Shown: positions 26,841-35,928 of the stretch, piece after piece
Position numbering within the stretch: the stretch's first letter is position 1
Layout of the letters: each line of letters opens with the position of its first letter
Assembly (NCBI RefSeq): GCF_015354315.1
Contig: NZ_JADKYY010000007.1
Span: 83,452 to 147,451 of the forward strand
Length of the DNA stretch: 64,000 nucleotides
From: Planobacterium oryzisoli
Lineage (GTDB): Bacteria; Bacteroidota; Bacteroidia; Flavobacteriales; Weeksellaceae
Reading direction: 5' to 3'
Program-made: the position numbers and the translations under genes
The notes under the pieces: model-generated
The model's database searches: none
The model's input: the letters and a program-made list of their open reading frames with translations, nothing else
What the model was told of the DNA's origin: nothing

Positions 26841-27392
26841 TTACTTTTTTATATTTAAATGAAGTTCCCGGTAAAACTCCCACAGAACGATACTGCCGCA
26901 AACCGATACATTGAGGGAATGTTTGGTCCCACTTTGCGGAATTTCAATAAAGCTTGTACACAGCTCCACTACTTCCTGGGATAAACCCTCTACCTCGTTT
27001 CCCAGCACTAAGGCATATTTAGAAGCGGGAGCGATAACAAACTCTTCCAGAGGCTTGCTGGCGGTTGTCTGTTCAATACCCACAATTTCGTATCCGTCCT
27101 CAAGTAGTTTTTTTAATGCCCCAGCCGTATCTTCACAAGCGATCCAGTCCACACTTTCGGTGGCACCTAGGGCAGCTTTTTGAATGTCCCTGTGCGGTGG
27201 ACGGGGGGTAATTCCTCCGAGTATCATTTTTTCCACCAGAAATGCATCGGACGTACGAAACAAAGAGCCCACATTAAGCATGCTTCGAATGTTGTCCAGG
27301 ACAACTACCACCGGAATTTTCTCTAACTTTTTAAATGTAGGAATATCTACGCGGTTGAGTTCCTCCAGTTTAAGTTTCTTTGTGGTTGACAT
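26841..27392 (-). CDS. TrmH/SpoU family RNA 2'-O-methyltransferase
   Basis: A 183-residue SPOUT methyltransferase. Motif 1 NIRSMLNVGSLFRTSDA (about residues 34-50), motif 2 ALVLGNEVEGLSQEVV and motif 3 IPQSGTKHSLNVSVCGSIVLWE form the knotted SAM site of the TrmH/SpoU family. The RNA target (tRNA or rRNA) cannot be decided from the sequence. I chose the ATG at 27392 over 27446, because the longer version would run into mutS and its promoter. Divergent from mutS. Confidence 0.9.
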   Translation of the reverse strand: MSTTKKLKLEELNRVDIPTFKKLEKIPVVVVLDNIRSMLNVGSLFRTSDAFLVEKMILGGITPRPPHRDIQKAALGATESVDWIACEDTAGALKKLLEDGYEIVGIEQTTASKPLEEFVIAPASKYALVLGNEVEGLSQEVVELCTSFIEIPQSGTKHSLNVSVCGSIVLWEFYRELHLNIKK

Positions 27393-27397
27393 TTTTG

Positions 27398-27405
27398 TAT
27401 TTTTG
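27398..27405 (+). promoter_or_regulatory. Candidate -7 element for mutS
   Basis: TATTTTTG, a full TAnnTTTG match, 43 bases before the mutS ATG. It lies one base from the oppositely oriented element of the trmH-type gene. Confidence 0.55.
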
Positions 27406-27406
27406 G

Positions 27407-27414
27407 CAAAACTA
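27407..27414 (-). promoter_or_regulatory. Candidate -7 element for the TrmH-type gene
   Basis: The minus strand reads TAGTTTTG, a full TAnnTTTG match, 14 bases before the ATG at 27392. Its start of transcription would fall inside the mutS -7 element. Confidence 0.55.
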
Positions 27415-27448
27415 CGATAATTCACGTATCCAGCGGAACTATACAACT

Positions 27449-30028
27449 ATGGCGAAATCAAAAAAAGAAACCCCATTAATGACGCAGTACAACAGCATCA
27501 AAGCCAAATATCCTGATGCTCTGCTTCTGTTTCGTGTAGGGGACTTTTACGAAACGTTCGGGCTGGATGCGGTAAAGGCATCCAAGATTCTTGGAATTGT
27601 CCTTACCAAAAGAAACAACGGAGATTCCCATACCGAGCTAGCAGGTTTTCCGCACCACTCTATTGATACCTACCTGCCCAAACTGGTGCGCGCGGGGCTT
27701 CGCGTGGCGATTTGCGACCAGCTGGAGGATCCTAAAATGGTAAAAGGCATTGTAAAGAGAGGAGTAACAGAACTTATTACTCCAGGCGTGACTTTTAATG
27801 AACAGGTGTTGTCCTCCTCCAAAAATAATTTTCTTCTTTCGGTACACAGCGTTAAAGAGGAGTACGGAATGGCACTTCTGGACGTCTCCACTGGAGAATT
27901 TCTAATCTCCCAGGGCGATGAGAAGCATCTGCTGCATATCTGTTCCAGTTTTGATCCAAGCGAGATTATTTACCAGCGCACCAAACAGCTCCCTTTAGGA
28001 CTAAAAAGCAAGAATACCTTTAAATTGGAAGATTGGGCCTATCAGTATACCTATGCCCAAGAAAAGCTTACGTCCCATTTTAAAACCCAATCACTTAAGG
28101 GCTTTGGAATAGAGGACTGCCCTCTTGGAATTACGGCTGCGGGGGCCGTGCTGGCTTATCTAATTGAAGATACGCACCATAATCTTTTATCGCATATCAG
28201 CGCGATTAGAAAGATTAACAAGGAGCACTACGTAACCATGGACTCCTTTACGGTATCCAATCTTGAGCTTGTGCGCGCTTCCAGCCCTGAAGGCAAAAGT
28301 CTTTTGGATATCATCAACCATACCATCACCCCCATGGGGGCAAGGCTTTTGCGCCGGCGGATCCTGCTGCCTACGGTACATTTGGCAGAAATTGAAAACC
28401 GGTTGGATCGGGTCGCTTTCTTTAATGACCGTCCCGAGCTAAGGTTTCAGGTACGGGATCTCCTTAAAGGGGTCTCCGATGTGGACCGCTTACTTGCCAA
28501 AGTGTCTTCGGAGAAGATTTCTCCCAAAGAATTAGGAATGCTGCGCGACAGCGCGAAACTAATGAGCGAAATCGACCGGATAGTATCTATGGAAGCTGTA
28601 GCCCCTTCTTTGTTCGGTATTTTTCAGAGCATGAAAGAAGTGTTAGAACGTTTAGAGAACTGGCTTAACCAAGAGCTTCCTGTGCATCTTTCCAAAGGCA
28701 ATGTGATACGCAGCGGAATTCATTCTGAGCTGGATCGCTTGCGCACACTGCAAAATGAAGGACAAGGCTATTTGCATGAGATGTGCCAGCGGGAAATAGC
28801 CGCCACGGGCATTACTTCCTTAAAAATTGATTACAATAATGTATTTGGGTACTATATAGAGGTTCGTAATACCCACCGCGACAAAGTGCCTGAAGGTTGG
28901 GTTAGAAAACAGACCCTTGTAAATGCCGAGCGTTATATTACCGAAGAATTAAAAGAATACGAAAACCAGATACTGGGCGCAGAATCCAAGATTGCGCAGC
29001 TGGAAACGGCTTTGTTCCGGGAGCTCTGCAGCTTTGTACTGAATTACACGCAACTTCTGCAAAGCAACGCAGACTGGATCTCCAGGCTGGACGTAGCGGC
29101 AGGATCCTCCGAACTGGCAATGCTGTGCAATTATACGCGCCCTGAAATTAACGAGGGGTATGCTATAGACCTTAAGCAGGCCAGACATCCCATTATTGAG
29201 CAGTCGCTTCCGCTGGGAGAAAAATATATTCCCAACGATTTGTTTTTGGACCGGGATACCCAGCAAATACTGATGGTTACAGGCCCCAATATGGGAGGTA
29301 AGTCGGCGGTTTTAAGGCAGACGGCGCTTGTGTGCCTGTTGGCTCAGACGGGGAATTTCGTTCCGGCGCAGCATGCGCACATAGGACTGGTAGACAAAAT
29401 ATTTACCCGCGTAGGGGCAAGCGATAACATTTCGGCGGGAGAATCTACCTTCATGGTAGAGATGAATGAGGCGGCCAGTATACTAAATAACTTATCCGAT
29501 AGAAGTCTTATTCTCCTTGATGAGGTAGGGAGGGGAACCTCCACCTACGACGGCGTTTCCATAGCCTGGGCCATTGCAGAGTACCTCCATAACCACCCTT
29601 CCAAGCCCAAGACGCTTTTCGCCACGCACTACCACGAGCTAAATGAAATGAGCCAAGTACTAAAGCGTATCAAAAATTTTCATGTGACCATTAAGGAAAG
29701 CGGAGAAAATATCGTTTTTCTGCGCAAGCTAGCGCCTGGGGGAAGCGCACACAGTTTCGGGATCCATGTCGCAAAGCTTGCCGGTATGCCCTCTTCGGTA
29801 CTCCGTAGGGCTAGTGAAATTCTGGAGTCTCTGGAGAAAAACCGGCAGGATGGGCTACAGGTAAAGGCTTCGGAAGTGAGCGAAAGCATGCAACTCTCTT
29901 TTTTCCAGCTCAACGATCCCGTGCTGGAGAATATCAAAGAAGAATTGGACCGTCTGGACATCAACCAACTCACTCCGCTGGAGGCTTTATCCAAACTGAA
30001 CTTTATAAAGAACATGGTAGGAAAATAA
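27449..30028 (+). CDS. mutS: DNA mismatch repair protein MutS
   Basis: The mismatch-recognition ATPase of post-replicative repair, 859 residues. The F-x-E mismatch-binding motif is present in GDFYETFG (about residues 28-35), so this is MutS1 rather than MutS2. The ABC-type ATPase follows: Walker A GPNMGGKSAV, signature SAGESTFMVEM, Walker B ILLDEVGRGTSTYDG and H-loop FATHYHEL. I chose the ATG at 27449 (MAKSKKETPL); an in-frame ATG at 27380 would start upstream of the promoter. Convergent with the flavoprotein gene, 6 bases apart. Confidence 0.97.
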   Translation: MAKSKKETPLMTQYNSIKAKYPDALLLFRVGDFYETFGLDAVKASKILGIVLTKRNNGDSHTELAGFPHHSIDTYLPKLVRAGLRVAICDQLEDPKMVKGIVKRGVTELITPGVTFNEQVLSSSKNNFLLSVHSVKEEYGMALLDVSTGEFLISQGDEKHLLHICSSFDPSEIIYQRTKQLPLGLKSKNTFKLEDWAYQYTYAQEKLTSHFKTQSLKGFGIEDCPLGITAAGAVLAYLIEDTHHNLLSHISAIRKINKEHYVTMDSFTVSNLELVRASSPEGKSLLDIINHTITPMGARLLRRRILLPTVHLAEIENRLDRVAFFNDRPELRFQVRDLLKGVSDVDRLLAKVSSEKISPKELGMLRDSAKLMSEIDRIVSMEAVAPSLFGIFQSMKEVLERLENWLNQELPVHLSKGNVIRSGIHSELDRLRTLQNEGQGYLHEMCQREIAATGITSLKIDYNNVFGYYIEVRNTHRDKVPEGWVRKQTLVNAERYITEELKEYENQILGAESKIAQLETALFRELCSFVLNYTQLLQSNADWISRLDVAAGSSELAMLCNYTRPEINEGYAIDLKQARHPIIEQSLPLGEKYIPNDLFLDRDTQQILMVTGPNMGGKSAVLRQTALVCLLAQTGNFVPAQHAHIGLVDKIFTRVGASDNISAGESTFMVEMNEAASILNNLSDRSLILLDEVGRGTSTYDGVSIAWAIAEYLHNHPSKPKTLFATHYHELNEMSQVLKRIKNFHVTIKESGENIVFLRKLAPGGSAHSFGIHVAKLAGMPSSVLRRASEILESLEKNRQDGLQVKASEVSESMQLSFFQLNDPVLENIKEELDRLDINQLTPLEALSKLNFIKNMVGK

Positions 30029-30034
30029 AACTTC

Positions 30035-31246
30035 CTAAAACCGCGCATTCAATTCCATTGCTATTACGAAAGCCTCACTCCAGCACGCCTGAAAATTAAA
30101 ACCACCGGTAATACCGTCTATATTAAGGATTTCGCCAGCCAGAAAAAAATTCGGATACCGCTTGGATTCCATCGTTCTAAAGTCAATCTCCTTTAAATCT
30201 ACTCCACCGGCCGTGACAAATTCATCCTTATTGGTCGATTTTCCGACTACCTCCAGCTTGCACTGGGTTAGCAGGGCAGTTAGTTTTTCCAGAGCAGGGG
30301 TTTTAACTGTCCCGATTTGCTGGGTCGGATCGATTCCACACAAATCAAGAACCCGGCTCCAAAACCTCTGAGTAAGTGCCGCGGGTTTTGTGGCGCCCAT
30401 CAATTTTTTAGGACTGCTCTGTTTTTGGAGTACAAAATGCTGCTGTACTTGGGCAAAAGGTTCTGCAAGAAAATTCACATGCAAAGTAAACCGGTAGTCG
30501 GCGGCAAAAAGCTCTCTGGCTTTCCACGCCGATATTTTTAGAATTGCAGGGCCGGAAAGACCCCAATGCGTGATAAGCAGCGGCCCCTGTTCTTTGCTCT
30601 TAAACTCAGGGATGGAAAGCTGTGCATTAGGAAAACTGGTTCCCGGAAGCTGCTCCAGCAGGGGATGGGAGATGTTGAAAGTAAACAGGGAGGGCACGGG
30701 AGCAACCGTAGAAAAAGACAGGTCCTGCAGTATCTTTAAGCTTTTAGGAATGCTGCCCGGAGTGTATACTATGCAGTCTGCCCAAAAATTCCCCTGGGAG
30801 GTCTGCACCGTATAACGACCTTCCTCTGGCGTTATAGACAGCACGCGGTGTTGGAGCTTAATTTCCGTACCGTTTAAAGCAGCCTGCTTTTTCAGTACAT
30901 CTATTATGGTTTCTGAACTATTGGTCTGGGGAAATATCCTGCCGTCTTTTTCTGTTTTAAGGACGACCCCTCTTTGCGAAAACCACTGGATGGTGTCCTG
31001 TGGTTGAAACCGCGAAAACACGCTGCGCAGTTCCCTGTTGCCCCGTGGATAAAACTGGACCAGGGCCGAGGGGTCAAAACAGGAGTGCGTCACGTTGCAC
31101 CTACCCCCTCCCGAAATGCGCACTTTCTGCAGCACATCCGACGACTGCTCGAGCAGGATTGTATGAAATTTGCTGGCGTCCAGATTGGCTGCCGTAAAGA
31201 AACCAGCGGCTCCTCCCCCTACAATAAGTACTGTTTGCTTTGCCAT
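30035..31246 (-). CDS. HI0933/YhiN-family FAD-dependent oxidoreductase
   Basis: A flavoprotein of 403 residues. The dinucleotide-binding loop VLIVGGGAAGFFTAANL opens the chain, and SGGGRCNVTHS (about residues 44-54) and the C-terminal GEILNIDGITGGFNFQACWSEAF are family signatures of the HI0933/YhiN (BaiN-like) group. The substrate is unknown. The start at 31246 (MAKQTVL) is preferred to 31267, because the -7 element at 31265-31272 overlaps the longer start. Confidence 0.9.
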   Translation of the reverse strand: MAKQTVLIVGGGAAGFFTAANLDASKFHTILLEQSSDVLQKVRISGGGRCNVTHSCFDPSALVQFYPRGNRELRSVFSRFQPQDTIQWFSQRGVVLKTEKDGRIFPQTNSSETIIDVLKKQAALNGTEIKLQHRVLSITPEEGRYTVQTSQGNFWADCIVYTPGSIPKSLKILQDLSFSTVAPVPSLFTFNISHPLLEQLPGTSFPNAQLSIPEFKSKEQGPLLITHWGLSGPAILKISAWKARELFAADYRFTLHVNFLAEPFAQVQQHFVLQKQSSPKKLMGATKPAALTQRFWSRVLDLCGIDPTQQIGTVKTPALEKLTALLTQCKLEVVGKSTNKDEFVTAGGVDLKEIDFRTMESKRYPNFFLAGEILNIDGITGGFNFQACWSEAFVIAMELNARF

Positions 31247-31264
31247 GTATCTTCTATAGTGTTG

Positions 31265-31272
31265 CAAAACTA
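31265..31272 (-). promoter_or_regulatory. Candidate -7 element for the flavoprotein gene
   Basis: The minus strand reads TAGTTTTG, matching TAnnTTTG, 18 bases before the chosen ATG at 31246. It decides the start choice for that gene. Confidence 0.6.
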
Positions 31273-31299
31273 CAATTTTTCTTATCGCCTTTAAATGCG

Positions 31300-31307
31300 T
31301 AATTTTG
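31300..31307 (+). promoter_or_regulatory. Candidate -7 element for the thioesterase-thiL pair
   Basis: TAATTTTG, a TAnnTTTG match, 20 bases before the ATG at 31328. It is divergent from the element at 31265-31272, with 27 bases between them. Confidence 0.6.
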
Positions 31308-31327
31308 GACCTTTATAAAACATTAGC

Positions 31328-31828
31328 ATGTCTGTATATTACCATAAATTTGAAGTACGATGGAGTGATATTGATGCCAACAGGCACCTGGCAAACTCCT
31401 CCTATGTCCAGTATTGTGCCCAGGCACGCATGGCCTTTATGGCCCAACATAAAATGGGGCTTAAAGAGCTGAACCGTTGGGGAATAGGGCCGGTGATCCT
31501 GCACGAGCGCTACTCGTTCTTTAAGGAGATTTACATGGATCAGACCGTATACGTATCCCTGGAAATTGACGGGGTATCGGAAGACGGAGGGATTTATCAG
31601 TTTCTGCACAAATTTTATTTGGCCGACGGTACGCACTGTGCCACCGCCGAGGCATTTGGAGTATGGATCGACATGATGCTCCGAAAAGCAACGACCCCTC
31701 CGGCAGATATCATGGAAGTGCTTAATCAATTCAAAACGCAGGACACCAAAATATTTACCAAAGCCGATATCAAAGCGCTTCCTTTCCGGCCGAATGATTT
31801 AGATCCCGCCCTTTTTACTACGGAGTAA
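31328..31828 (+). CDS. Hotdog-fold acyl-CoA thioesterase (4HBT-like)
   Basis: A 166-residue hotdog-fold protein. The EVRWSDIDANRHLANSSYVQY segment (about residues 9-29) is the active-site region of the 4HBT/YbgC group, with Asp in WSDID as the expected catalytic carboxylate; YSFFKEIYMDQTVYV and the C-terminal YLADGTHCATAEAFGVWID also fit. Substrate unknown, probably a fatty or aromatic acyl-CoA. thiL starts 13 bases downstream. Confidence 0.87.
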   Translation: MSVYYHKFEVRWSDIDANRHLANSSYVQYCAQARMAFMAQHKMGLKELNRWGIGPVILHERYSFFKEIYMDQTVYVSLEIDGVSEDGGIYQFLHKFYLADGTHCATAEAFGVWIDMMLRKATTPPADIMEVLNQFKTQDTKIFTKADIKALPFRPNDLDPALFTTE

Positions 31829-31841
31829 CCAACAACCAATT

Positions 31842-32897
31842 ATGCTAGAAGAAAAAAATCCCCAGCGTACTGCCATTTCCACACTAGGAGAAGTGGGTCT
31901 TATTAAACACCTTACCGATGCGCTCCCTACCATTCAGCCCAGTACCGTTTTGGGTGTAGGAGATGATGCTGCGGTATTGGAAGTAGGCACCGGACAGATG
32001 GTTGTTTCCACCGATACGTTGGCGGAAGGTGTGCATTTTAATCTGGGATATGTGCCACTGAAGCATTTGGGATACAAGGCCGTAGTGGTTAATCTTAGCG
32101 ATATTGCCTCGATGAATGCAGTGCCTTCACAAATTTTAGTATCCATTGCGGTTTCCAATAGATTCCCTGTGGAGGCCCTGGAGGAAATATACCAAGGCAT
32201 ACGATTGGCCTGCCAACACTACGGGGTAGATCTGGTGGGTGGAGATACTACCAGCTCTACTTCCGGACTGATACTTACCATTACTGCAATTGGAGCGGTG
32301 GAGAAAGGGAAGTTTATTGCAAGAAAGGGAGCGAAAGAAGGCGATTTGCTGGTGGTTACCGGAGACTTAGGCGGCGCCTATATGGGACTGCAGATTCTTG
32401 AGCGGGAACACGCCGTGTACTTGGCCAATCCTCAGATGCAGCCCGAGATGGAAGGGTACGAATATATCTTGCAGCGACAGCTTAAGCCCGAAGCCCGAAC
32501 CGATGTGCGTACGGCATTGGAGCAGTTAGAGATAGTGCCTACTTCTATGGTGGATATTTCGGACGGACTGGCATCGGAAGTGCTGCATCTCTCGGACCAG
32601 TCCCAAGTAGGAATACGCGTGTATGAGGATAAGATTCCGCTAGATCCCCAAACCCTTTCCACGGCAGAGGAATTCAATTTAAATCCTACCGTGTGCGCCC
32701 TGAGTGGAGGAGAAGACTACGAACTACTCTTTACGATCAGCCCATCGGATTATCAAAAAATAAAGAACCATCCCGATTTTACCGTAATAGGACATGTTGT
32801 GGAAAAACAGCAAGGAAGCCATCTGGTACTCTCAGGCAGCGGCGAGCTCTCGCCCCTAACCGCACAAGGTTGGGATGCATTTCTAAATAGGGAGTAA
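31842..32897 (+). CDS. thiL: Thiamine-monophosphate kinase
   Basis: ThiL phosphorylates thiamine monophosphate to the active cofactor thiamine diphosphate. The 351-residue protein has the N-terminal VLGVGDDAAVLEV loop (about residues 39-51), STDTLAEGVHF, DLVGGDTTSSTSG (about 128-140) and the C-terminal ALSGGEDYELLFTI typical of the PurM/ThiL fold. It is the second gene of a likely two-gene unit with the thioesterase and is convergent with the gene at 32915. Confidence 0.94.
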   Translation: MLEEKNPQRTAISTLGEVGLIKHLTDALPTIQPSTVLGVGDDAAVLEVGTGQMVVSTDTLAEGVHFNLGYVPLKHLGYKAVVVNLSDIASMNAVPSQILVSIAVSNRFPVEALEEIYQGIRLACQHYGVDLVGGDTTSSTSGLILTITAIGAVEKGKFIARKGAKEGDLLVVTGDLGGAYMGLQILEREHAVYLANPQMQPEMEGYEYILQRQLKPEARTDVRTALEQLEIVPTSMVDISDGLASEVLHLSDQSQVGIRVYEDKIPLDPQTLSTAEEFNLNPTVCALSGGEDYELLFTISPSDYQKIKNHPDFTVIGHVVEKQQGSHLVLSGSGELSPLTAQGWDAFLNRE

Positions 32898-32914
32898 AGT
32901 ATGTCGATATACCT

Positions 32915-33586
32915 TTACAATATCTGAGAAAGATGCCAGCGCTCATTACTGAAGACAAGCGGGGTCTGCGGCTGGTTTCGGCGCCTGATAGCCGTAAAGG
33001 TGATAATATAGTGCGGTGTTACGATTACCTTTTCCTTATTAGAACTGTATCCCACCCAAACCACATGCCGCGCTTTGGCAGAGAGGGCGTGCTCTATAAT
33101 CTGTGCTTCTAGTTCCTGAGAAAAAAATGCCTCGTATTTGTGAAGTCTCCGCAGCAGTGTCTTAACTGGAAGTACCCGTCTGAAGACCGATAGAATACCG
33201 CGCACTTCAGGAGCGCTCAGCGATGCGAGCGCCTTGATGTATATTCCAGTACGCAGCCTTGAGAGGGGGTTGTGTCCTATCCATGCCCCATCCAAAATTA
33301 AATGGCGCTGCTGCTTCTGGTCGGTGTAAATGGCGTAGGGAGTATTGGGCGAGTCGGCAGGGCGGCTCATTTCCCGCAGAGCTATGACCCTGGTGTCTTT
33401 TCCAATGATTTGGAGTACAGCGCCAATTTTCTGGCAGGTCTTGTCTTTTCGAGCCGGCGAATTGGTAAGGATCACCACACCGGATCGATGCATTTTAAGT
33501 TGAATGCATAGGTTTTGTACCTGTCTGCTCTTAAGTTTATGGAGTGCAGGTACTAAGATAAACTGCGTATGGGGTAGGTGCACCAT
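32915..33586 (-). CDS. Uncharacterised basic protein
   Basis: An unrecognised 223-residue protein, rich in Lys, Arg and His, with no signal peptide or membrane helix. An N-terminal segment of alternating strands and helices (HLPHTQFILVPALHKLK, SGVVILTNSP) suggests an alpha/beta domain; the C-terminal part carries basic runs. I chose the ATG at 33586, because an upstream TTG (33601) falls inside a -7 element. It is downstream of pepT on the same strand and convergent with thiL. The reading frame is long and uninterrupted, but I cannot propose a function. Confidence 0.6.
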   Translation of the reverse strand: MVHLPHTQFILVPALHKLKSRQVQNLCIQLKMHRSGVVILTNSPARKDKTCQKIGAVLQIIGKDTRVIALREMSRPADSPNTPYAIYTDQKQQRHLILDGAWIGHNPLSRLRTGIYIKALASLSAPEVRGILSVFRRVLPVKTLLRRLHKYEAFFSQELEAQIIEHALSAKARHVVWVGYSSNKEKVIVTPHYIITFTAIRRRNQPQTPLVFSNERWHLSQIL

Positions 33587-33598
33587 AGATCTTTTGAT

Positions 33599-33606
33599 CA
33601 AAGATA
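33599..33606 (-). promoter_or_regulatory. Candidate -7 element before the uncharacterised gene
   Basis: The minus strand reads TATCTTTG, a TAnnTTTG match, 12 bases before the ATG at 33586. It overlaps the alternative TTG start and argues for the shorter protein. Confidence 0.5.
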
Positions 33607-33661
33607 CACCAGGTCCTTACAGGCTGTATTACAGAGAGGTTAAGAATTTTGTATGCTTTTA

Positions 33662-34924
33662 TTAATTGGCATTCTTTACCGCCTTGGCAATATTTATAAT
33701 GACTTTCACTGCCTTTTCCATAGTTTCCAGTGCCACATATTCGTAGGGACCGTGGAAATTCATTCCGCCGGCAAAAATATTAGGACACGGCAGCCCCATG
33801 TAGGAGAGTTGGGCACCGTCGGTGCCTCCCCGGATGGCTTTGATCTTAGGTTCAATGTTGGCATCTTTCATAGCTTGCGCAGCTATATCGATGATATGCA
33901 TTTTGCCTTCAAACTGCTGCTTCATATTACGGTATTGCTCTTTTATAACCACGTGTGCGGTGTTTTCTCCATGAATGGTATTGAACTGAGCAACCACCTG
34001 TTGCATAACGGCCTTTCTCTGATCAAATTTAACCTCATCGTGGTCGCGGATAATATACTCGAGCTTGGCGTGCGATACATCCGCTTTTATTTCCATCAGA
34101 TGATAGAATCCCTCAAAACCTTTGGTCGTGGAAGGCGTCTCTTCTTTAGGAAGCATACTGGCAAACTCTGCGGCAAGTAAAGCGGCGTTTACCATTTTTC
34201 CATAGGCGTACCCCGGATGCACGCTTAGGCCATTTATTTCTACTACCGCCGAGGCCGCATTGAAATTCTCATATTCCAGCTCACCGGCTTCACTACCGTC
34301 CATGGTATATGCCCACTCAGCGCCAAATTTTTCGACATCAAATTTATGTGCGCCTCTGCCGATTTCTTCGTCCGGAGTGAATCCAATGGCAATACGTCCG
34401 TGCTTGATCTCCGGGTGGGCCAATAAGTATTCAGCTGCCGTAACGATCTCTGCCACACCCGCTTTATCGTCTGCACCCAGCAGAGAGGTGCCGTCCGTGG
34501 TAATTAAGGTCTTGCCCTTATACTGCCGTAAATTTTCAAATTTATTTGGTGATAGAACAAACCCTGTCTCCTTATTTAGCAATAGGTCGCCCCCATCGTA
34601 GTCGTCCCAAATAATCGGATTCACGTTCTGGCCATTAAAATCGGGCGAAGTGTCGTAGTGCGCAATAAATCCAATGGTAGGTTCGTTATCCTCTTCCAGG
34701 TTAGAAGGTATAAAAGCATAGATGTATCCATTGCCGTCCAGTTCAACCTGCTCCAGACCTAATCCTTGTAGCTCCTCAAATATATATTTGGCAATATTCC
34801 ACTGCTGCGGTGTGGAAGGAGTGCTTTCGCTTTCTGGATCACTTGTGGAATAAATCTTTGCATAGTTAATAAAACGATTCTGAAGTTTTAATTTCCATTC
34901 CAAGTTAAATTCGATTGTCTGCAT
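33662..34924 (-). CDS. pepT: Peptidase T (tripeptide aminopeptidase)
   Basis: A cytoplasmic M20-family zinc aminopeptidase that releases the N-terminal residue of tripeptides. The 420-residue protein has the metal-site motifs FIAHYDTSPDF (about residues 84-94), TSLLGADDKAGVAEI (about 143-157) and the catalytic GFTPDEEIGRGAHKFD (about 180-195), plus the dimerisation domain and IRGGTDGAQLSYMGLPCPN near the end. This matches PepT rather than other M20 members. It has its own promoter element. Confidence 0.95.
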   Translation of the reverse strand: MQTIEFNLEWKLKLQNRFINYAKIYSTSDPESESTPSTPQQWNIAKYIFEELQGLGLEQVELDGNGYIYAFIPSNLEEDNEPTIGFIAHYDTSPDFNGQNVNPIIWDDYDGGDLLLNKETGFVLSPNKFENLRQYKGKTLITTDGTSLLGADDKAGVAEIVTAAEYLLAHPEIKHGRIAIGFTPDEEIGRGAHKFDVEKFGAEWAYTMDGSEAGELEYENFNAASAVVEINGLSVHPGYAYGKMVNAALLAAEFASMLPKEETPSTTKGFEGFYHLMEIKADVSHAKLEYIIRDHDEVKFDQRKAVMQQVVAQFNTIHGENTAHVVIKEQYRNMKQQFEGKMHIIDIAAQAMKDANIEPKIKAIRGGTDGAQLSYMGLPCPNIFAGGMNFHGPYEYVALETMEKAVKVIINIAKAVKNAN

Positions 34925-34947
34925 ACAAAGATAATTTTAGGTAAAAA

Positions 34948-34955
34948 CAAATATA
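34948..34955 (-). promoter_or_regulatory. Candidate -7 element for pepT
   Basis: The minus strand reads TATATTTG, a TAnnTTTG match, 23 bases before the pepT ATG. A second match (TATCTTTG at 34926-34933) abuts the ATG and is less likely to be used. Confidence 0.5.
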
Positions 34956-35046
34956 AGGCTTTTCTTAGTGTGTATAGTCTAAACTTCCGCTTAATAGAAC
35001 GATAGAGCAACTTCGGAGTGAAAAGTAAGCCTTTTTCGAAATTGTT

Positions 35047-35054
35047 TATATTTA
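35047..35054 (+). promoter_or_regulatory. Candidate -7 element for the HMG-CoA-lyase-like gene
   Basis: TATATTTA, a TAnnTTTR match, 21 bases before the ATG at 35076. No clear -33 box. Confidence 0.4.
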
Positions 35055-35075
35055 CCCGTACCAAAAATACTTAGA

Positions 35076-35924
35076 ATGTTTCTGACTGAATGTCCGCGGG
35101 ATGCAATGCAAGGCTGGGGTGAATTTATTTCTACCCAAGACAAGATTGATTATATAAATCTGTTATTGGGTGTGGGGTTTGATGTGCTGGATTGTGGCAG
35201 TTTTGTTTCTCCAAAGGCGATTCCTCAGATGGCGGATACCTCCGAGGTGCTTAAAAACCTAGACAGATCGGGATCCGATACCGCTCTTTCCGTAATTGTT
35301 GCCAATATCCGCGGCGCCGAAAGGGCACTTGCGCACTCGAATGTAGACATCATCGGATTCCCTTTTTCCATTTCTGAAACGTTTCAATACCGAAATACCA
35401 ACAAGAACCAGCAAGAGGCGTTCGACCAGATCCGCACCATAAATGAGCTTGTGAAACAGGAAAAAAGACATCTGAACGTCTATTTTTCTATGAGTTTTGG
35501 AAATCCCTATGGCGAGCGGTGGAATTTAGATCAGCTTTTAGACTGGGGTAAACAATTTAGAGATGCGGGCATTTTAAATATCCAATTATCCGACACGATC
35601 GGTGCGGCTACCACGGAACAGATCAGCCTGGTATTTGAGCAGATGCAGAAGCAGGTTCCGCAAATCAGTTTCGGTGCTCATTTTCATAACCGGTACGACG
35701 AATCGCGCTCAAAAATCCAGGCAGCCTACCAAAGTGGCTGTAGGAAGTTTGACAGTGCCATCAAGGGTATCGGAGGTTGTCCCATGGCTAAGGATGAGTT
35801 AGTAGGCAATATGCCCACCGAACAGATCATCAATTTTATGGCAGCTAATAAAATAGAGCATAAACTGAATTTGCTGCACTTTGAGAGTGCCTATAACAAA
35901 GCCAAAGACATCTTTAAATTTTAG
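35076..35924 (+). CDS. Hydroxymethylglutaryl-CoA lyase-like enzyme
   Basis: A 282-residue DRE-TIM metallolyase. ECPRDAMQGW at residues 5-14 corresponds to the metal-binding EVGPRDGLQ motif of HMG-CoA lyase, GAHFHNRYDESRSK supplies the metal histidines and GIGGCPMAKDELVGN the active-site cysteine loop. The best fit is HMG-CoA lyase (leucine degradation, giving acetyl-CoA and acetoacetate), although the first motif differs slightly from the common form. A sulfurtransferase gene starts 4 bases later, so the two are coupled. Confidence 0.85.
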   Translation: MFLTECPRDAMQGWGEFISTQDKIDYINLLLGVGFDVLDCGSFVSPKAIPQMADTSEVLKNLDRSGSDTALSVIVANIRGAERALAHSNVDIIGFPFSISETFQYRNTNKNQQEAFDQIRTINELVKQEKRHLNVYFSMSFGNPYGERWNLDQLLDWGKQFRDAGILNIQLSDTIGAATTEQISLVFEQMQKQVPQISFGAHFHNRYDESRSKIQAAYQSGCRKFDSAIKGIGGCPMAKDELVGNMPTEQIINFMAANKIEHKLNLLHFESAYNKAKDIFKF

Positions 35925-35928
35925 GGTT

